DNA of 64,000 bases from Gentiana macrophylla. Taxonomy: Eukaryota; Streptophyta; Magnoliopsida; Gentianales; Gentianaceae. The translations under genes were made by a program, and so were the position numbers. This document shows, piece by piece, positions 47,428 through 57,935 of the stretch (its first letter is position 1; each line of letters starts with the position of its first letter). The stretch spans positions 78,149,299-78,213,298 of the forward strand of contig CM047815.1 in assembly GCA_026214975.1 (NCBI GenBank), in the 5' to 3' direction. The notes under the pieces are model-generated. The model had not been told where the DNA came from, did not search any database, and was given only the letters and a program-made list of their open reading frames with translations.

Positions 47428-48993
47428 TGTTGAGGGTGAATTTATCGATTTATAACGCTATATTTTATGTTATTTTCTCTCATATTTGTATGAATTTGTA
47501 TAAGCGAGTGTTCAATGGATTTATCGAGCAAATGGTATTTTAAATAAGTTATTACGCAACATAGGATTAATTTATGTGTTTTCATTATGTTTTATGATTA
47601 TTTGGCGATATTACATTTTGCGATATTTTTATGTGTCATAAAAGCACAAATTCAAGCTCAAGAGGTGATCGAGAGATGATCAAGTCGGATTTGATTAAAG
47701 AGGAAGAGATAATGATGATTTACAAGGAGATAAAGATAAAGAAATCGAAATCGACCATATTGGGTGGCGTCGAGTCCCGTCCGGTGGGCGGGCGTCGATA
47801 AATTGGGCGGCGTCGGATATGGGAAGTTGATTCGAGGATGTTTGGGCCCGAAGTGGGCGCCCGTCTGGGCAGCGTTTGGTCATGACTTCGGCCCAATTTG
47901 AAGTTCATGTGAAGAATGGGCGGGCGTCCCAAGAACCAGGCAGGCGTCCGGTAGCCGACTTAGCGAGAACCGACTTTGAAATCTATATATAGTAATTTGT
48001 TTTCTCCACACAAGGGATCATACTCTCATTATTCAAAACCTAAACCTAGGCGGCTTTAGGCTGCGTTTTCATCTTTTATTCTGTTTTATGCTCTTAGTTT
48101 AGATCAAAAACTAGTTACTTTTTATGCCTTTGTTTACGCAAATTTGAGTTCTTGAGGATGTTCGAGAGGCTAAAAGCTTCATCAAGCGAGTATTGTGAAG
48201 CCGTCCAACAATTATTGATTTCGTTTTCTTGATTATCTTGTGAGTTTTTAATAAAGGTTGTTTCTTATTCATGCTTATTCATGTTTAATTTGCTCTTATA
48301 TCGGAAGATGTGCATGTGTTGATTGTTTATTGTTGATGGAAGTCTTAATAAACCTAGATCACCATGAATAAGAATAGTAATTGAATCTATCATAGCGGAA
48401 GTTAATAGGTCGATTCTTAGATTATAAACACAAAGTTTGCACCTTTGGTTAGAAAGCGCGTTAATCTTACATCGGAAGATAATAGATTGATAGATGAACT
48501 TTCTAAGGAATTAGGGTTCATGTTTAGGTGAGGTGAATCACAACCTAGATAAAAGCGCAATATAATCGAGATAGGAAATCAATGTTTGTTGGATAGGTGG
48601 ATCAATCCTCGTTTGCTCGTTATAAATTTGATTTAAATCCTTAAAAGCTTGAATTTGTCTAGTTAATTTACTTTTATCTGCATCTTAGATTAGTTAGTTT
48701 AAATTGGTTCATCCTTGACCCGTATCCTTCACGGCTTTAGATCATCTCTTACGTGACATAGGTTGTCGGATTTTACGTTTTAGTTAAGTTTAATTTTAAC
48801 CGATTATTTCGTTTAGTTTTATCATACTTATTTAGCTTAGTAATCGTGACATAGGTTAGTTAGATAAAAACTAGAGATCACAATCGTTTAGTTCCCGTAA
48901 GATCGACCGGCATTAACCGCTATTACTACGATCCTTATACTTGAGGTTAACGGATTATTACTTGTTTATTTTGTGTTGATAAAATCCGTAACA
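47428..48993 (+). repeat. Terminal 3' LTR of the array
   Basis: 1566 bp, TGTTGAGG...CCGTAACA, with a TATA box at 47984-47991. The base after the terminal CA starts unrelated sequence (GGAATTAGG), with no PBS, so this is the outer edge of the array. The candidate 5-bp target duplication is GGAAT, but its left partner is not visible because of the gap. It is slightly longer than the other LTRs because of a small insertion near 48755 that repeats GTGACATAGGTT, a phrase also present at 48846. Confidence 0.95.
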
Positions 48994-49302
48994 GGAATTA
49001 GGAAAAATAGTTTGGATTTGAAATCGGCGGGTACATAGTTTTCCGGCGACCGCAACTAACTTGATTGAACAACTTGAATGGTAAATAGGGTAATATTCGT
49101 CCGGTAGAATTTATTTATCCTTAATGCAACTAAAAAAATAAAATTGGATCACACTTAATTAAGGAGAAAAAAATGGACTATAAACTAATTTTTCCTTATA
49201 TTTATTATTTCTTATAAATATATTTTTTTGTAAAAAAATATTGTAAAATGGGTAATACATTTTGTTTTGCTTTAAATATAAAGTTTTATTGAAATACAAT
49301 GT

Positions 49303-49309
<7 letters not shown>

Positions 49310-49356
<47 letters not shown>
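49310..49356. repeat. (TA)n microsatellite
   Basis: An uninterrupted alternating AT tract of about 46 bases. Open frames across it encode only Ile-Tyr repeats and are not genes. Confidence 0.95.
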
Positions 49357-49358
<2 letters not shown>

Positions 49359-49465
49359 ACGTATATACACATACACAAAACAATGAAAATAATGCTATCT
49401 ATGATTTCAGATTTATAGTGTTATCAAACAGTCTAAATACTTAAATCATTCAATTACTTAATGTT

Positions 49466-49508
49466 TTCAGATTTCAGATTTCAGATTTCAGACTTCAGAC
49501 TTCAGATT
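49466..49508. repeat. Heptamer tandem repeat (CAGATTT)n
   Basis: Five to six consecutive TTTCAGA / CTTCAGA units lie just before ACAAACGCCCC. Repeats like this often lie at the subterminal end of plant DNA transposons, but no partner end with a target duplication was found. Confidence 0.7.
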
Positions 49509-50439
49509 TAACAAACGCCCCTTACACATCCCATTTTCATACTACTTCCACTCCAAAAATATATTACAAAAAGGTCCCTAGCTTTTTATGTCATATTTAC
49601 TTTATCTTCATTTCATATTATCATCTTCATCGTTTTCATCAATGAATTTTTCCATCATCATTCCTTCATTCATCAAACCCTACATCTTCATCATCACTAT
49701 ACCCTTCACATCGATCACATCTTTAAACTCCATCATTCTCAAACCCTTACTCTTGTTCATCTTTCTAATTTTTCACCATCATCATTACTCCCTAATCCAA
49801 AACCCCTAAATTTTTTATAAAGCCAATTCACATTCTCAAAACCTTTCATCATTTTCATCCTCTTGAAACCCTAAGATGATCTTCTTCCCACAAAATTCAA
49901 AGGTTCATATAGTTGGGTAAGCATTTTGGAGCAATCAAGTGAGTCACAAACCCTCATTGAAGTAAGTGGGTTATCAAAGATGTTGAATGAGAAGGTAATT
50001 AAGCCATACATTGTTGGTGATAAACTAGTAAATTCATGTTGACTACAAAGTGTTTGTGAAATTAAAATGCCTATAAGGTACATAAGTGTTTATAAACATG
50101 TTATCAAGTCCCAAAAAGGCAAAAGAAATGCGCATGTACAACATGATTTTAACAACCACAGAAAAGTTTTGTTGACAAAAACAAAAAACCAGTCCCTTCA
50201 AATTCAATGGTTTTGTTTTCCTATAGCGATAAACAAGGACTTCACCTCCTGCAGCAACAAAGGAGTTATTTGGAAGACCCGGAAAGTTCTTCTATGGTGT
50301 GTCCATTTGAGGAGTAAAACATGTTGATGAATTTGGACCACACAGTTTCAACTCGAATTCAAACTGTGTGTTCCAGAATCATTCACGTGTGTCTACGGTG
50401 CAAATGGAGTGACCAGGAAAGAATTACTTGGAAGACCCA

Positions 50440-50700
50440 CCATAAGAACCGACCACCATAAAGTCGGCACCAGTAGAACCGACCCCCTTGATATCGAATC
50501 TAGTAGAACCGGCACTTTAGAAGTCGTTCTGTCCATTTTCATTTTGTAAATTAAACCGACCCCATGTCTGTCGGTTGTGGTCAGAACGGACACTTGTTTT
50601 GTCGGTATGGGTTGGAACCGACTTCCCCGTGAAGTCGGTTTGTCTTAATCCAATCATGCTTTAGTCAGTTGTAATAAGACCCGACCCTTTGGCAGTCGGT
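50440..50700. repeat. ACCGAC / GTCGGT inverted motif cluster
   Basis: Short words ACCGAC and their complement GTCGGT recur about every 30 bases, forward copies mainly first (about 50446, 50480, 50554) and reverse copies later (about 50571, 50601, 50634, 50694). One pair, ACCGACTTCCCCGTGAAGTCGGT, forms a perfect small hairpin at about 50618-50640. Subterminal motif clusters like this are typical of CACTA elements, but no CACTA terminus is visible nearby. Confidence 0.5.
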
Positions 50701-50893
50701 TTTCTGGTGACATTTTCTTGGCTGGTTAAAAAAGAAATGCAGTATTTTCTGGTGATATATCATGCCAACCGAGAGATGTTTGGTTTAATATGAGATTGGT
50801 TTGTTTTTTGAGAAATGGATCTATAACATTGTGATGAAAATTAATGAGAAGAGGGTGATGATGATAAAAGAAGAAGAATAGGTTGAAAAGAGG

Positions 50894-51071
50894 GGATCCG
50901 GATTCTCAGCTTTTGTATCCCAGCTTTTCCCAGCTTTTGGTGATGTGGAGTCAGCTGAACCACACAAAAGCTGGGACTCGGCTTTGGGCAAGCTGAGACT
51001 CAGTTTTTGTGTGGTTCAGCTGCCTCCACGTCACCAAAAGCTAGGAAAACAAAAGCAGAGGATCCGGATGC
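50894..51071. mobile_element. Mutator-type MITE (178 bp)
   Basis: A perfect 9-bp direct repeat GAAAAGAGG flanks the element at 50885-50893 and 51072-51080. Its ends are inverted: GGATCCGGATTCTCAGC on the left against GCATCCGGATCCTCTGC on the right (reverse strand). The inversion extends inward (CAGCTGAACCACACAAAA appears on both arms), so almost the whole element folds into one hairpin. A 9-bp target duplication with long inverted repeats fits the Mutator superfamily. There is no coding capacity. Confidence 0.88.
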
Positions 51072-51495
51072 GAAAAGAGGAGAAAGAAGAAGAGGTTGAA
51101 AAAAAGGGGAAAGTGGGGAGCAGTCGATTATGAAGCTTTGGGGGTGGAATTTGTTGTAAATAGCTTTTGGGGTGTAAGTATAATTTATAAAACTTGGTAG
51201 TAGTAAAATTTCATTGGTAAAAATGATTTTTTTTTAATTCTAGAATATAAATGCGGGACCCGAAATATAAATGGTGTGGTGTATCGAAAGGTTTTTATTT
51301 TTTAAAAAACAATGGGGTGTATGAGTAGAATAAGTGGAGTGTAAATTAAGCACCCCTTGTTTCATCTCTTTAAAAGAAGGAAAATTACCATTATCTATTT
51401 GTATTCGATGCATCCTCTTCCTCGTAACTAAATTTTCATAATTTCACCCCGTAATAATTTTCTGGGTTAATCACCGGGTGCATCTATGTGTCTAT

Positions 51496-51836
51496 GAGAT
51501 ACATCACGACTCAAGTACCGTGTTAAACAAATTGTAAAACTGATTTTCCATCGTTGCAAATTGTAAAACACGGTTTGGCTTTATATATAACCTTACATAA
51601 CTTAGAGAACAAAGAAGTAATTAACATGTACGTAAGCATAATGAGATATATAACCATTTCATAATAAAATATTTGATAAGATAGAAATAGACTCGTCTGC
51701 ATAAAAGATAGACCTAGGATATTGGATGATAATAGAATTAAAGTTAATTTGTGTGTGACATGTTTCATGCCAATATGATATTAGCATTATCACTTCCGAA
51801 TTCGAATGAAGGATTGTATAAATGAATTGAAATACT
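51496..51836. repeat. Dispersed repeat, copy 1
   Basis: Shares GAGATACATCACGACTCAAG, TTGTAAAACTGATTTTCCATCG and ATTAACATGTACGTAAGCATAA-type text with a second copy at 60464-60655. Copy 2 lacks two internal segments of about 90 and 50 bases. The repeat lies just downstream of the LINE fragment in LINE orientation, so it could be that family's 3' untranslated end. Confidence 0.7.
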
Positions 51837-51906
51837 ACTTCCATTAAAATGAATTGTTTCAACAAAAGTGTTAATTTTTTTAAAAAGTGCCACCAAATTA
51901 CAAATT

Positions 51907-53380
51907 TCAATAATTAAAAGGATTAAGTTTCCATTCTCTCCACTCAATGTGTATTTGTCTATTTCTTCCGGTCACCCACTCAAAGCTTCTTATCCGAGTG
52001 TCATCAAAAGCCTCATTTGCCGTGCATGATTTTGTATTAAAAACTAAAGAATTGTGCTTTGTCCAAATAATCCAAAGTATCACTCTATAAATAGCATCCC
52101 ACAACCAATTTACCTTCTTGCGTCCAGTTGAAGTGTAGGGAACATGGAGAAATTCATCGATAGAATTAGGAATCGGAATCAGCATCGGCAATGAGCACAA
52201 ATGGAAAATAAGTTGTCAAAGTAGTAATGCAAAGGGACATTGCAAAAAGATATGTAACTCATTTTCCTCGCTTTCATTACACAACGGACAACATTTATCA
52301 TGTATATCCACACCTCGTTTGGCCACATTCACCCGCATAGGAAACCGACCATGAATAGTTCTACGGTAGAAGATATTGATCTTGGACGGTATACAACTGT
52401 TCCATACCATACCGACCTTAGAAGACTCATTTTCATACTCCCTCATCATCACAAGATAGTTTAGGTGCGCGACTGAGAATTTTCCATTTCTACAAAGGCT
52501 CCAACAAGGAGTGTCACCTGTAATATCACTCACAAAAGATGTGGAAATAAAGTCAAGAAAGTTAGCAAATTCTCCAAGCTCTCTTCCCTTCAACCTTCTC
52601 CTCCAATCCCATACCTACCCTTATCACTCTTCCTCTCTTTCACTACACAATTCTTTTCAATGGCAAGCAAAAACAATCTACTATAACCCTCTGCAAGTGG
52701 TTTCTCACCTATCCAAACATCCCTCCAAAATTTTATTGTTCTACCATCTCCCAAATTCCATCTCAAAGTGTCTAACAGTTTCACCCACTTCTGTTCAATT
52801 CTATGACTATTCCTAATGATATTAAACCATGTTTTCCCTTTTGCCCCCCTCACACCACTACAACTAAAACCCCCCTTCTCACCATACACCGCAACAATGA
52901 CACGCCTCCACAACATGTTTCCTTCCACCCCAATCTCCACCACTAGTTCCCTATAAGTGCTTGATTTTGCACTTTAACCCCCCCCCCCCCCCCCAAAAAA
53001 CCCCAAGACCCCCATGTTTTTTATGTTTAGTGATAGTCTTCCAAGAAATTCAAGAATTTTTTTTCTCACCTTGTTCCCCACCCCCAAAAAAAATCTAGCA
53101 CTCAATTGTTCAAGCATGTGTATCACGACATCAGGCGCATGGAAAATAGAGAAATAGTACAACGGAATGCTTCCAAGGACAGCTTTTATCAAAGTCAATC
53201 TTCCCCCAAAAGATAGCAAACGAGTTTTCCATCCTGCTAATTTACTTTTGACACGGTCGATGACAGGCTGCCAAGCTTTGATTCGATTCATATTCTCTCC
53301 AATAGGTAAACCCATTTATTTGAAAGGCAAGGTACCCGCATTACAACCAAGATAATTAGCCACAGACAATAGCTCATTAT
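51907..53380 (-). pseudogene. LINE (L1-type) ORF2 C-terminal fragment
   Basis: Read on the minus strand from 53380, the sequence encodes the post-RT segment typical of plant L1-type LINEs: GLPIGENMNRIKAWQPVIDR, KLAGWKTRLLSFGGRLTLIK, and SIPLYYFSIFHAPD (53315-53100). A segment with WNLGDGRTIKFWRDVWIGEK follows (about 52750-52690). The RNase-H-adjacent zinc-binding region (zf-RVT) follows, with IPSKINIFYRRTIHGRFPMR then CCPLCNESEENELHIFLQCP (52420-52230). The endonuclease and RT catalytic core are missing, so it is 5'-truncated as LINEs usually are. Frameshifts and a 17-base C run (52978-52994) break it. Confidence 0.88.
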
Positions 53381-53949
53381 TATGTTATTACAAAGATGTT
53401 ATCTTTTATTTTATGCATTTATATTCAGTTTTGCGAGATAAACATTATGTTTGAGAGTAGACTTTTATTCTCTTCTTTCAATTGGCATGTAATAGTTGTT
53501 GGAGAAAAAGCGTTTTTTGAAGGGTTGAATAGTCAACTTTAGCGCGATTTACGGATAGGCTCCGATGTATGCCATCGAGAGTTAATGATATCATTAAATA
53601 CTCCATACGGAGTATTTGATGATGGGCTAATTTATTATCTAATTTAATAATCCATAATTAGTTCCGTAAATCACTCCACACACGACACCTATCCCAACAA
53701 TAGTTTAGACAACATTTAATTCGTTGTTTCGTCTTTTAATTTTTTTAGACGTGGAGTGGAACAGTTGATCCGCTGTTAATTATTTGTCTTTTGACATTTC
53801 CGAGTCTTTCCTTTAGTTAAAATTTTTTCGCTTTACTCTGATTTGATTGTTACGAGACTTACGTATATATTACTTATATTAATTAAAAAGATAATATATG
53901 CATGCCGGACGTTATTTTCAGATAAGGACTCGGTGTCCGAAAACGGGGT
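53381..53949. other. AT-rich spacer
   Basis: No gene is seen. It contains a near-perfect palindrome AAATACTCCATACGGAGTATTT near 53612. Confidence 0.5.
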
Positions 53950-54335
53950 GTCAAATGACAGCAATATCACGTTGACAAGAGAGTTGTACTATAGACCAAT
54001 GCCAACCAACAAATAAGCAATAAATCATTAGAGGTGAAGGGGTGTCCATCCACCGCCAATTCATCAGTTAGGCGTTTGATGGTGACATAATAATTTGTGG
54101 CAGTGAGATATCCCTCTTGAGTTGACGCCGATTGAGTACGGAGTTGGATAAGCTTAGCATGCGATTGAGATGTGAAGCACGTCTGAAGTGCATCCTAGAT
54201 CTTAGCAGAGGTAGACACATGATATACCTGCATAAGGACTTCATCTAAGAGAGACGAGGTGATCGTACTCAAAATTAATTTATCTTGTTTTATCCATGCA
54301 TCATTGGCCAGATTGAGGATGGAAACATCGGCAAC
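53950..54335 (-). pseudogene. Ty1/Copia gag fragment (UBN2-type)
   Basis: On the minus strand the sequence reads TLHVVADVSILNLANDAWIK, then SLLDEVLMQVYHVSTSAKI, DALQTCFTSQSHAKLIQLRT and a YYVTIKRLTDELAVDGHPFT segment. This is the W...L...V...TA.EIW..L gag signature of copia elements. One stop interrupts the AKIWDAL-type motif (AKI*DAL). It is truncated after LTDELAVDGHPFTSNDLLL. The LTR-like sequence next to it (54390-54802) is in the same orientation, so this is the 5' end of a copia element that lacks its PBS and most of its internal region. Confidence 0.8.
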
Positions 54336-54389
54336 AACATGAAGTGTGTAGAGCGGCGGGGGAGAAAGGAGTTGTTGTTAGTAATATCA

Positions 54390-54802
54390 TCCGCAACGGA
54401 AGCGATTTAAGGATCTAGATCTATAAATTACACGTAATAAAATAACTAGATCTCATCTGAGGGGGTTAGAGAACATACCTCTTGGATCTCAAAATCCAAG
54501 TAGAAGAACCGCAATAGGAAGAACAAAGGATGGTCTCAAGAGCACCACGATCTTCCATGACGTGTGATCCAAGCAACTCCGGTGGAAGGAAATCCTCGTC
54601 TCGAATCCTCCCGATATCGCCCGGAAAACCTCCAAGATTTTCCTCTCCCTTGGGCGAAAATTATTTCTTCTCTCTAAGAGATGAAGTCGAATTTTTATGT
54701 GTGTGTTTTAGACTTGGGAGAACCCTCTTTATATAGGAGAGTAATCATTGTCCTCCAAGGATTTTATTTTGCAAATTATAAAATAAATCCAATAAATAAA
54801 AG
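54390..54802 (-). repeat. Copia LTR / leader segment 2
   Basis: Positions 54637-54802 match 58449-58613 with moderate divergence (shared words GAAAATTATTTCTTC, AAGAGATGAAGTCGAATTTT and TATGTGTGTGTTTTAGA). The rest continues toward gag and includes a CCAAGAG|GTATGTTC donor-like site. It is bounded on the right by CACTA sequence. It represents a different LTR copy from 58449-60008 and preserves the position where the CACTA element inserted in the other copy, still empty. Confidence 0.65.
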
Positions 54803-55174
54803 CCACAAAAGCTTTTGCGTCAACAAAATGTTGATGCAAAAACCACTTTTTTGCGTCAATAGGTTGACTCAAAAAATTGTTGTGCGTGACACACCTTCGA
54901 ATTGACGCAAATAATATTATTTGAGACAACGTTGTTACAAATATTTTCCCGCCTATCTTCCATTGGAGCCAAAAAATTTGCGGGAACACTTTTTGAGACA
55001 ACAAATCAATGTGTTGTCACAAAAAATCAATATTGTTTTGCCAGAAATTTTTTATGCCTTTTTTCAAAAGACTATTTGAGACGACAAATGTTTTTTGTGA
55101 CAACTAAAAATCTGAATTTAAATTAATATATATACGTGGATGACACGTAGGCGCTACGTGGCAATGAAATTTAT

Positions 55175-55374
55175 TTGAGTCAATTTTCGGTGTCGCAAAA
55201 TCTGGGCTTTCTGTTTCTTCACATATCAAAACCCTTGACCAAAATAGCCGCCTCCATCTTTTTTATTCACATACTTTTCAGCTCGAACTCGAAGTCCGGC
55301 GAATTGCCACCGGAATCCGGCGATTGGAAGAGTAACTACGAGATTCTCTGCAAAATCATTCGTAAAAGGTAATT
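55175..55374 (+). pseudogene. Exon-like gene fragment of unknown family inside the CACTA element
   Basis: A GC-richer island encodes SSNSKSGELPPESGDWKSNY followed by EILCKIIRKR and then a GTAATT donor. No family was recognised. It looks like a first coding exon captured from a host gene, possibly different from the PIP5K source. Confidence 0.4.
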
Positions 55375-56727
55375 TTAGCTTTCAATTTTCTTATCTTGTT
55401 CTTTTTTGGGTTTTCTTCCCTAATAATTTCGCAATAGGTGGTGGCCTTGGTGGATACTGGTTTGTTTGGTGGTTATGGTCGTGGTGGGTCTTGGTTACGG
55501 ATTGTCGGAGATTAGGGGGTGGTTGCGGCTGGGATGGGGAGAGGGGTGGATAAAATAATTCCAGTTCTTCTTAAACCTTCTTTGATTAGTCAATTGACTG
55601 AATTTCCGGCTGGGCTGGGGAGATGCGGTGGGTATTCTGTCATACTCTTTTCATCTTATTGTGATTTCAGAATCTTTAGAGTACGAAGATGACTGGTTTA
55701 GGCCATTCATACTGAATCTCTTACTAGCTTTTGAACTGCCCCTGCTGATATTATTTTTCAATTAATTGAAAAATGATATCTTAGAATCATTCATGAAATT
55801 TCCGGTCTCTGTCCTTTTTCATAAAGTTGTGTTGCCAAATGATTTGCAATTTTGTGCCTAGCTGGTATTCTTATGAGTACATCCGTACTTATCATATGTG
55901 CAATGTATGTGCAATGTTTCTCAATTGCATGTATGTCCTTTATCCTTTATCATATGTGAGTTTTGGTTACAGAATGGAGAGATTAATGTTTTCTTTTAGC
56001 TAGAACATTTAGACATCAATTCCCTTGAGAAAATATTATATATTGAGTAGCAAAAGTTTGAACATCAGTCTAAAATCTTTTGTTGATTGTTAGACACTGC
56101 TTTTCATGTTAATAGGTTGTATTTTGGTTCAGGTCTTATTACTTAGATTACAATACTGTTGTTGAACTTAATTGAATATTGAGCTTTTTTTTTTTTAGGG
56201 AGAATATTGAGCTTTAGACTACAATACTGTTGTTAATTTTTTTGAATAGTCAAGTGTTCATTAACCTGCAGTTTTGAGTACTATACAGGAGCTTGAAGTG
56301 ACTTTAAATATATCTTCTTATTAGCATCTGCTTGCATGTATTTGTTGTTATATGCTGATACTTCTATATAGAAACCAAATCAACTTATATATTTTTGAAT
56401 CTACTTGAACTTTGCATGCTGTGATATATTTTGAGCCTGTCCAAGTTGTCTAAGAGCATTAAGTGGACTTACAATCTAGATTGCATTTGATATATACTGT
56501 GTAGAATTTGTTTTAGATCATTTAAAGTGTTAAACTTAGTGTCTTCCACGTTTAGTTTTACACTTGATCTTGAAAGGTGTTTTCAGGTGTCATTTGATTT
56601 TTGTTCACAAATGTCAAAAAATACTTATCGTGATGTATTTCATTATGTACAAGTGTGTTTATAAACTTAGTCCTTGAGGAAGTCTAATTCATGCATCCTA
56701 ATTAATCCTTCGGTTCATATCTTGCAG

Positions 56728-57217
56728 TTTTGCTTTGTTGTAATGGGTTTCATGTTTTGCACAGAGTTTAGAATCCACCGCAGGTTTGATTTAAAAGGGT
56801 CTTCTCTTGGACGTTCTGCTAACAAATTTTAAATTGATGAGAACACCATACTTAAGGATTTGGACCTCAACTACCGTTTATATCTGGAATCAACTTGCCG
56901 AGCTGCGTTGTTAAAGTGAGTGATATACCTAAACAAATGTTTAGAATAGAAACACTGTTGATCCCTTTTTTTCACGATATTTCAATATTATCAAGGTGTT
57001 TAAGCATTAACATTTTCAACAACCTTCACTTCTCTAGTGCTTATAGAATTATGTTATGCAGACAGATTGAAACTGACAGCAAATTTCTTGATCCAATGAA
57101 CATAATGGACTACAGCATGTTGTTAGGTGTGCTTTCTCGGGCATGCCAATGCTTAAGATCCCAAATTATACAATCAATGAATGATGGCTGATAGATTGGA
57201 AATTGTTGCTCAAGAAG
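56728..57217 (+). pseudogene. Phosphatidylinositol-4-phosphate 5-kinase fragment (two exons)
   Basis: Exon 1 (56728-56915), between TTGCAG and GTGAGT, reads [17 protein letters not shown] then [15 protein letters not shown], a stop, then IDENTILKDLDLNYRLYLES. Exon 2 (57062-57217), after ATGCAG, reads QIETDSKFLDPMNIMDYSML and LGVLSRACQCLRSQ, then after a frame break RLEIVAQE before GTATAT. These are the conserved catalytic-domain blocks of plant PIP5K (RFDLKGSS, the TLKDLDLN segment, IMDYSLLLG), which phosphorylates PI4P to PI(4,5)P2 at the plasma membrane. The intron between the exons is retained, so the fragment was captured as DNA and not from mRNA. It cannot make an active kinase. Confidence 0.88.
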
Positions 57218-57572
57218 GTATATCTCTTGTTAAAAATGCTAAGAATTAGATTTCACAAAGTTTCTTGTGATAATCGACTTTCATAGATCAAATATATGAT
57301 CCATAATCGACTTTTGAGAAGTCGATTGTACATAATCGACCTATTGCTGTGATATGTGTGACACCAATTTAAATTGGAAGTGGTGCCTTTAAGAGGGTTC
57401 CTTGTATTAATGTTGTTCATGCCATTCATGCCAGTTTTATCCTAATTATTGTAAACACTTGATGTCTAGTTCCTATTCAGTTCTTAGACATGGTTTTAAA
57501 ACATTGTGTTTAGATATGCATCTCTGTGGGTTTTGAAACGTTGTATTTGGATATGCATCTCTGTCCAAGTCG

Positions 57573-57670
57573 ATGGATTATGAAATTTTTGTGCAAGGCT
57601 TGATATTGGTTCCTCATGGATCTGATGCTAATCACCTTGGTTTAGCGTCTTACCTTTGTATCAGATCTAT
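57573..57670 (+). pseudogene. Third PIP5K exon fragment
   Basis: YEIFVQGLILVPHGSDANH resembles the plant PIP5K segment after LEIVAEED that reads GLVLVPRGSD. It continues the order of the two upstream exons. Its exon borders are unclear. Confidence 0.5.
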
Positions 57671-57714
57671 TTTGCTATTGTTGGGGGTGTTTTTTAATTT
57701 AGCTTTTATGCAGG

Positions 57715-57935
57715 AAGTTTCGAAATGGAACACTGATAACCGGAAGAAGCTGAAGTATCTAAGAGCGCTGGGGCAGAAGCATTATAAGCACAACTCCGAT
57801 ACGACTCCGTAAGTATATAACCAAATTCAATATTTTCCTCGTATTTAAAAATGAATCTAACTTTCCTTTCTTTTTGTAGTTGACGGATGTTACCAAGCCC
57901 GGTGAAACTGATTCAGAGGTGTGTGGAATCGGTCT
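57715..57935 (+). pseudogene. Exon-like fragments of unknown family inside the CACTA element
   Basis: After TTATGCAG the sequence EVSKWNTDNRKKLKYLRALG then QKHYKHNSDTTP ends at a GTAAGT donor. A short piece LTDVTKPGETDSE follows a TTTGTAG acceptor near 57880. The splice sites are well formed. It may come from the same host gene as 55175-55374. Confidence 0.35.

Larger units (their letters stand above)
14668..48993 (+). mobile_element. Tandem array of Athila-like Ty3/Gypsy retroelements (units A-B-C)
   Basis: The same internal sequence occurs three times in the same orientation. Unit A is internal 14668-22915, lacking its 5' part. Unit B is internal 24466-34726 and unit C is internal 36273-47427. 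They are separated and closed by single LTRs (22916-24465, 34727-36272, 47428-48993). Unrelated sequence follows the last LTR, so 48993 is the right edge. Athila affinity rests on the tRNA-Asp PBS, DLGAS protease, Athila-like gag words (LFPFSF, CPHHGLPF) and the extra ORF after pol. Adjacent units share one LTR instead of each having two, as expected from unequal recombination between LTRs or from a collapsed assembly. Coding frames are broken throughout. Confidence 0.9.
48994..49587. other. Host flank with microsatellites
   Basis: No gene is seen. It contains a (TA)n tract at 49310-49356 and a heptamer repeat of the type CAGATTT/CAGACTT at about 49466-49508. Confidence 0.7.

Noticed and set aside
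49159..49444. Frames encoding Ile-Tyr repeats
   Set aside because: Produced solely by the (TA)n microsatellite.
53612..53634. Palindrome AAATACTCC..GGAGTATTT as a terminator or MITE
   Set aside because: It is isolated, about 22 bases long, and lacks flanking duplication or associated gene.
54530..54905. Possible gene in the LTR segment with MVSRAPRSS or MKSNFYVCV starts
   Set aside because: The same text is non-coding LTR sequence in the opposite orientation and is shared with 58449-58613 in a different frame.
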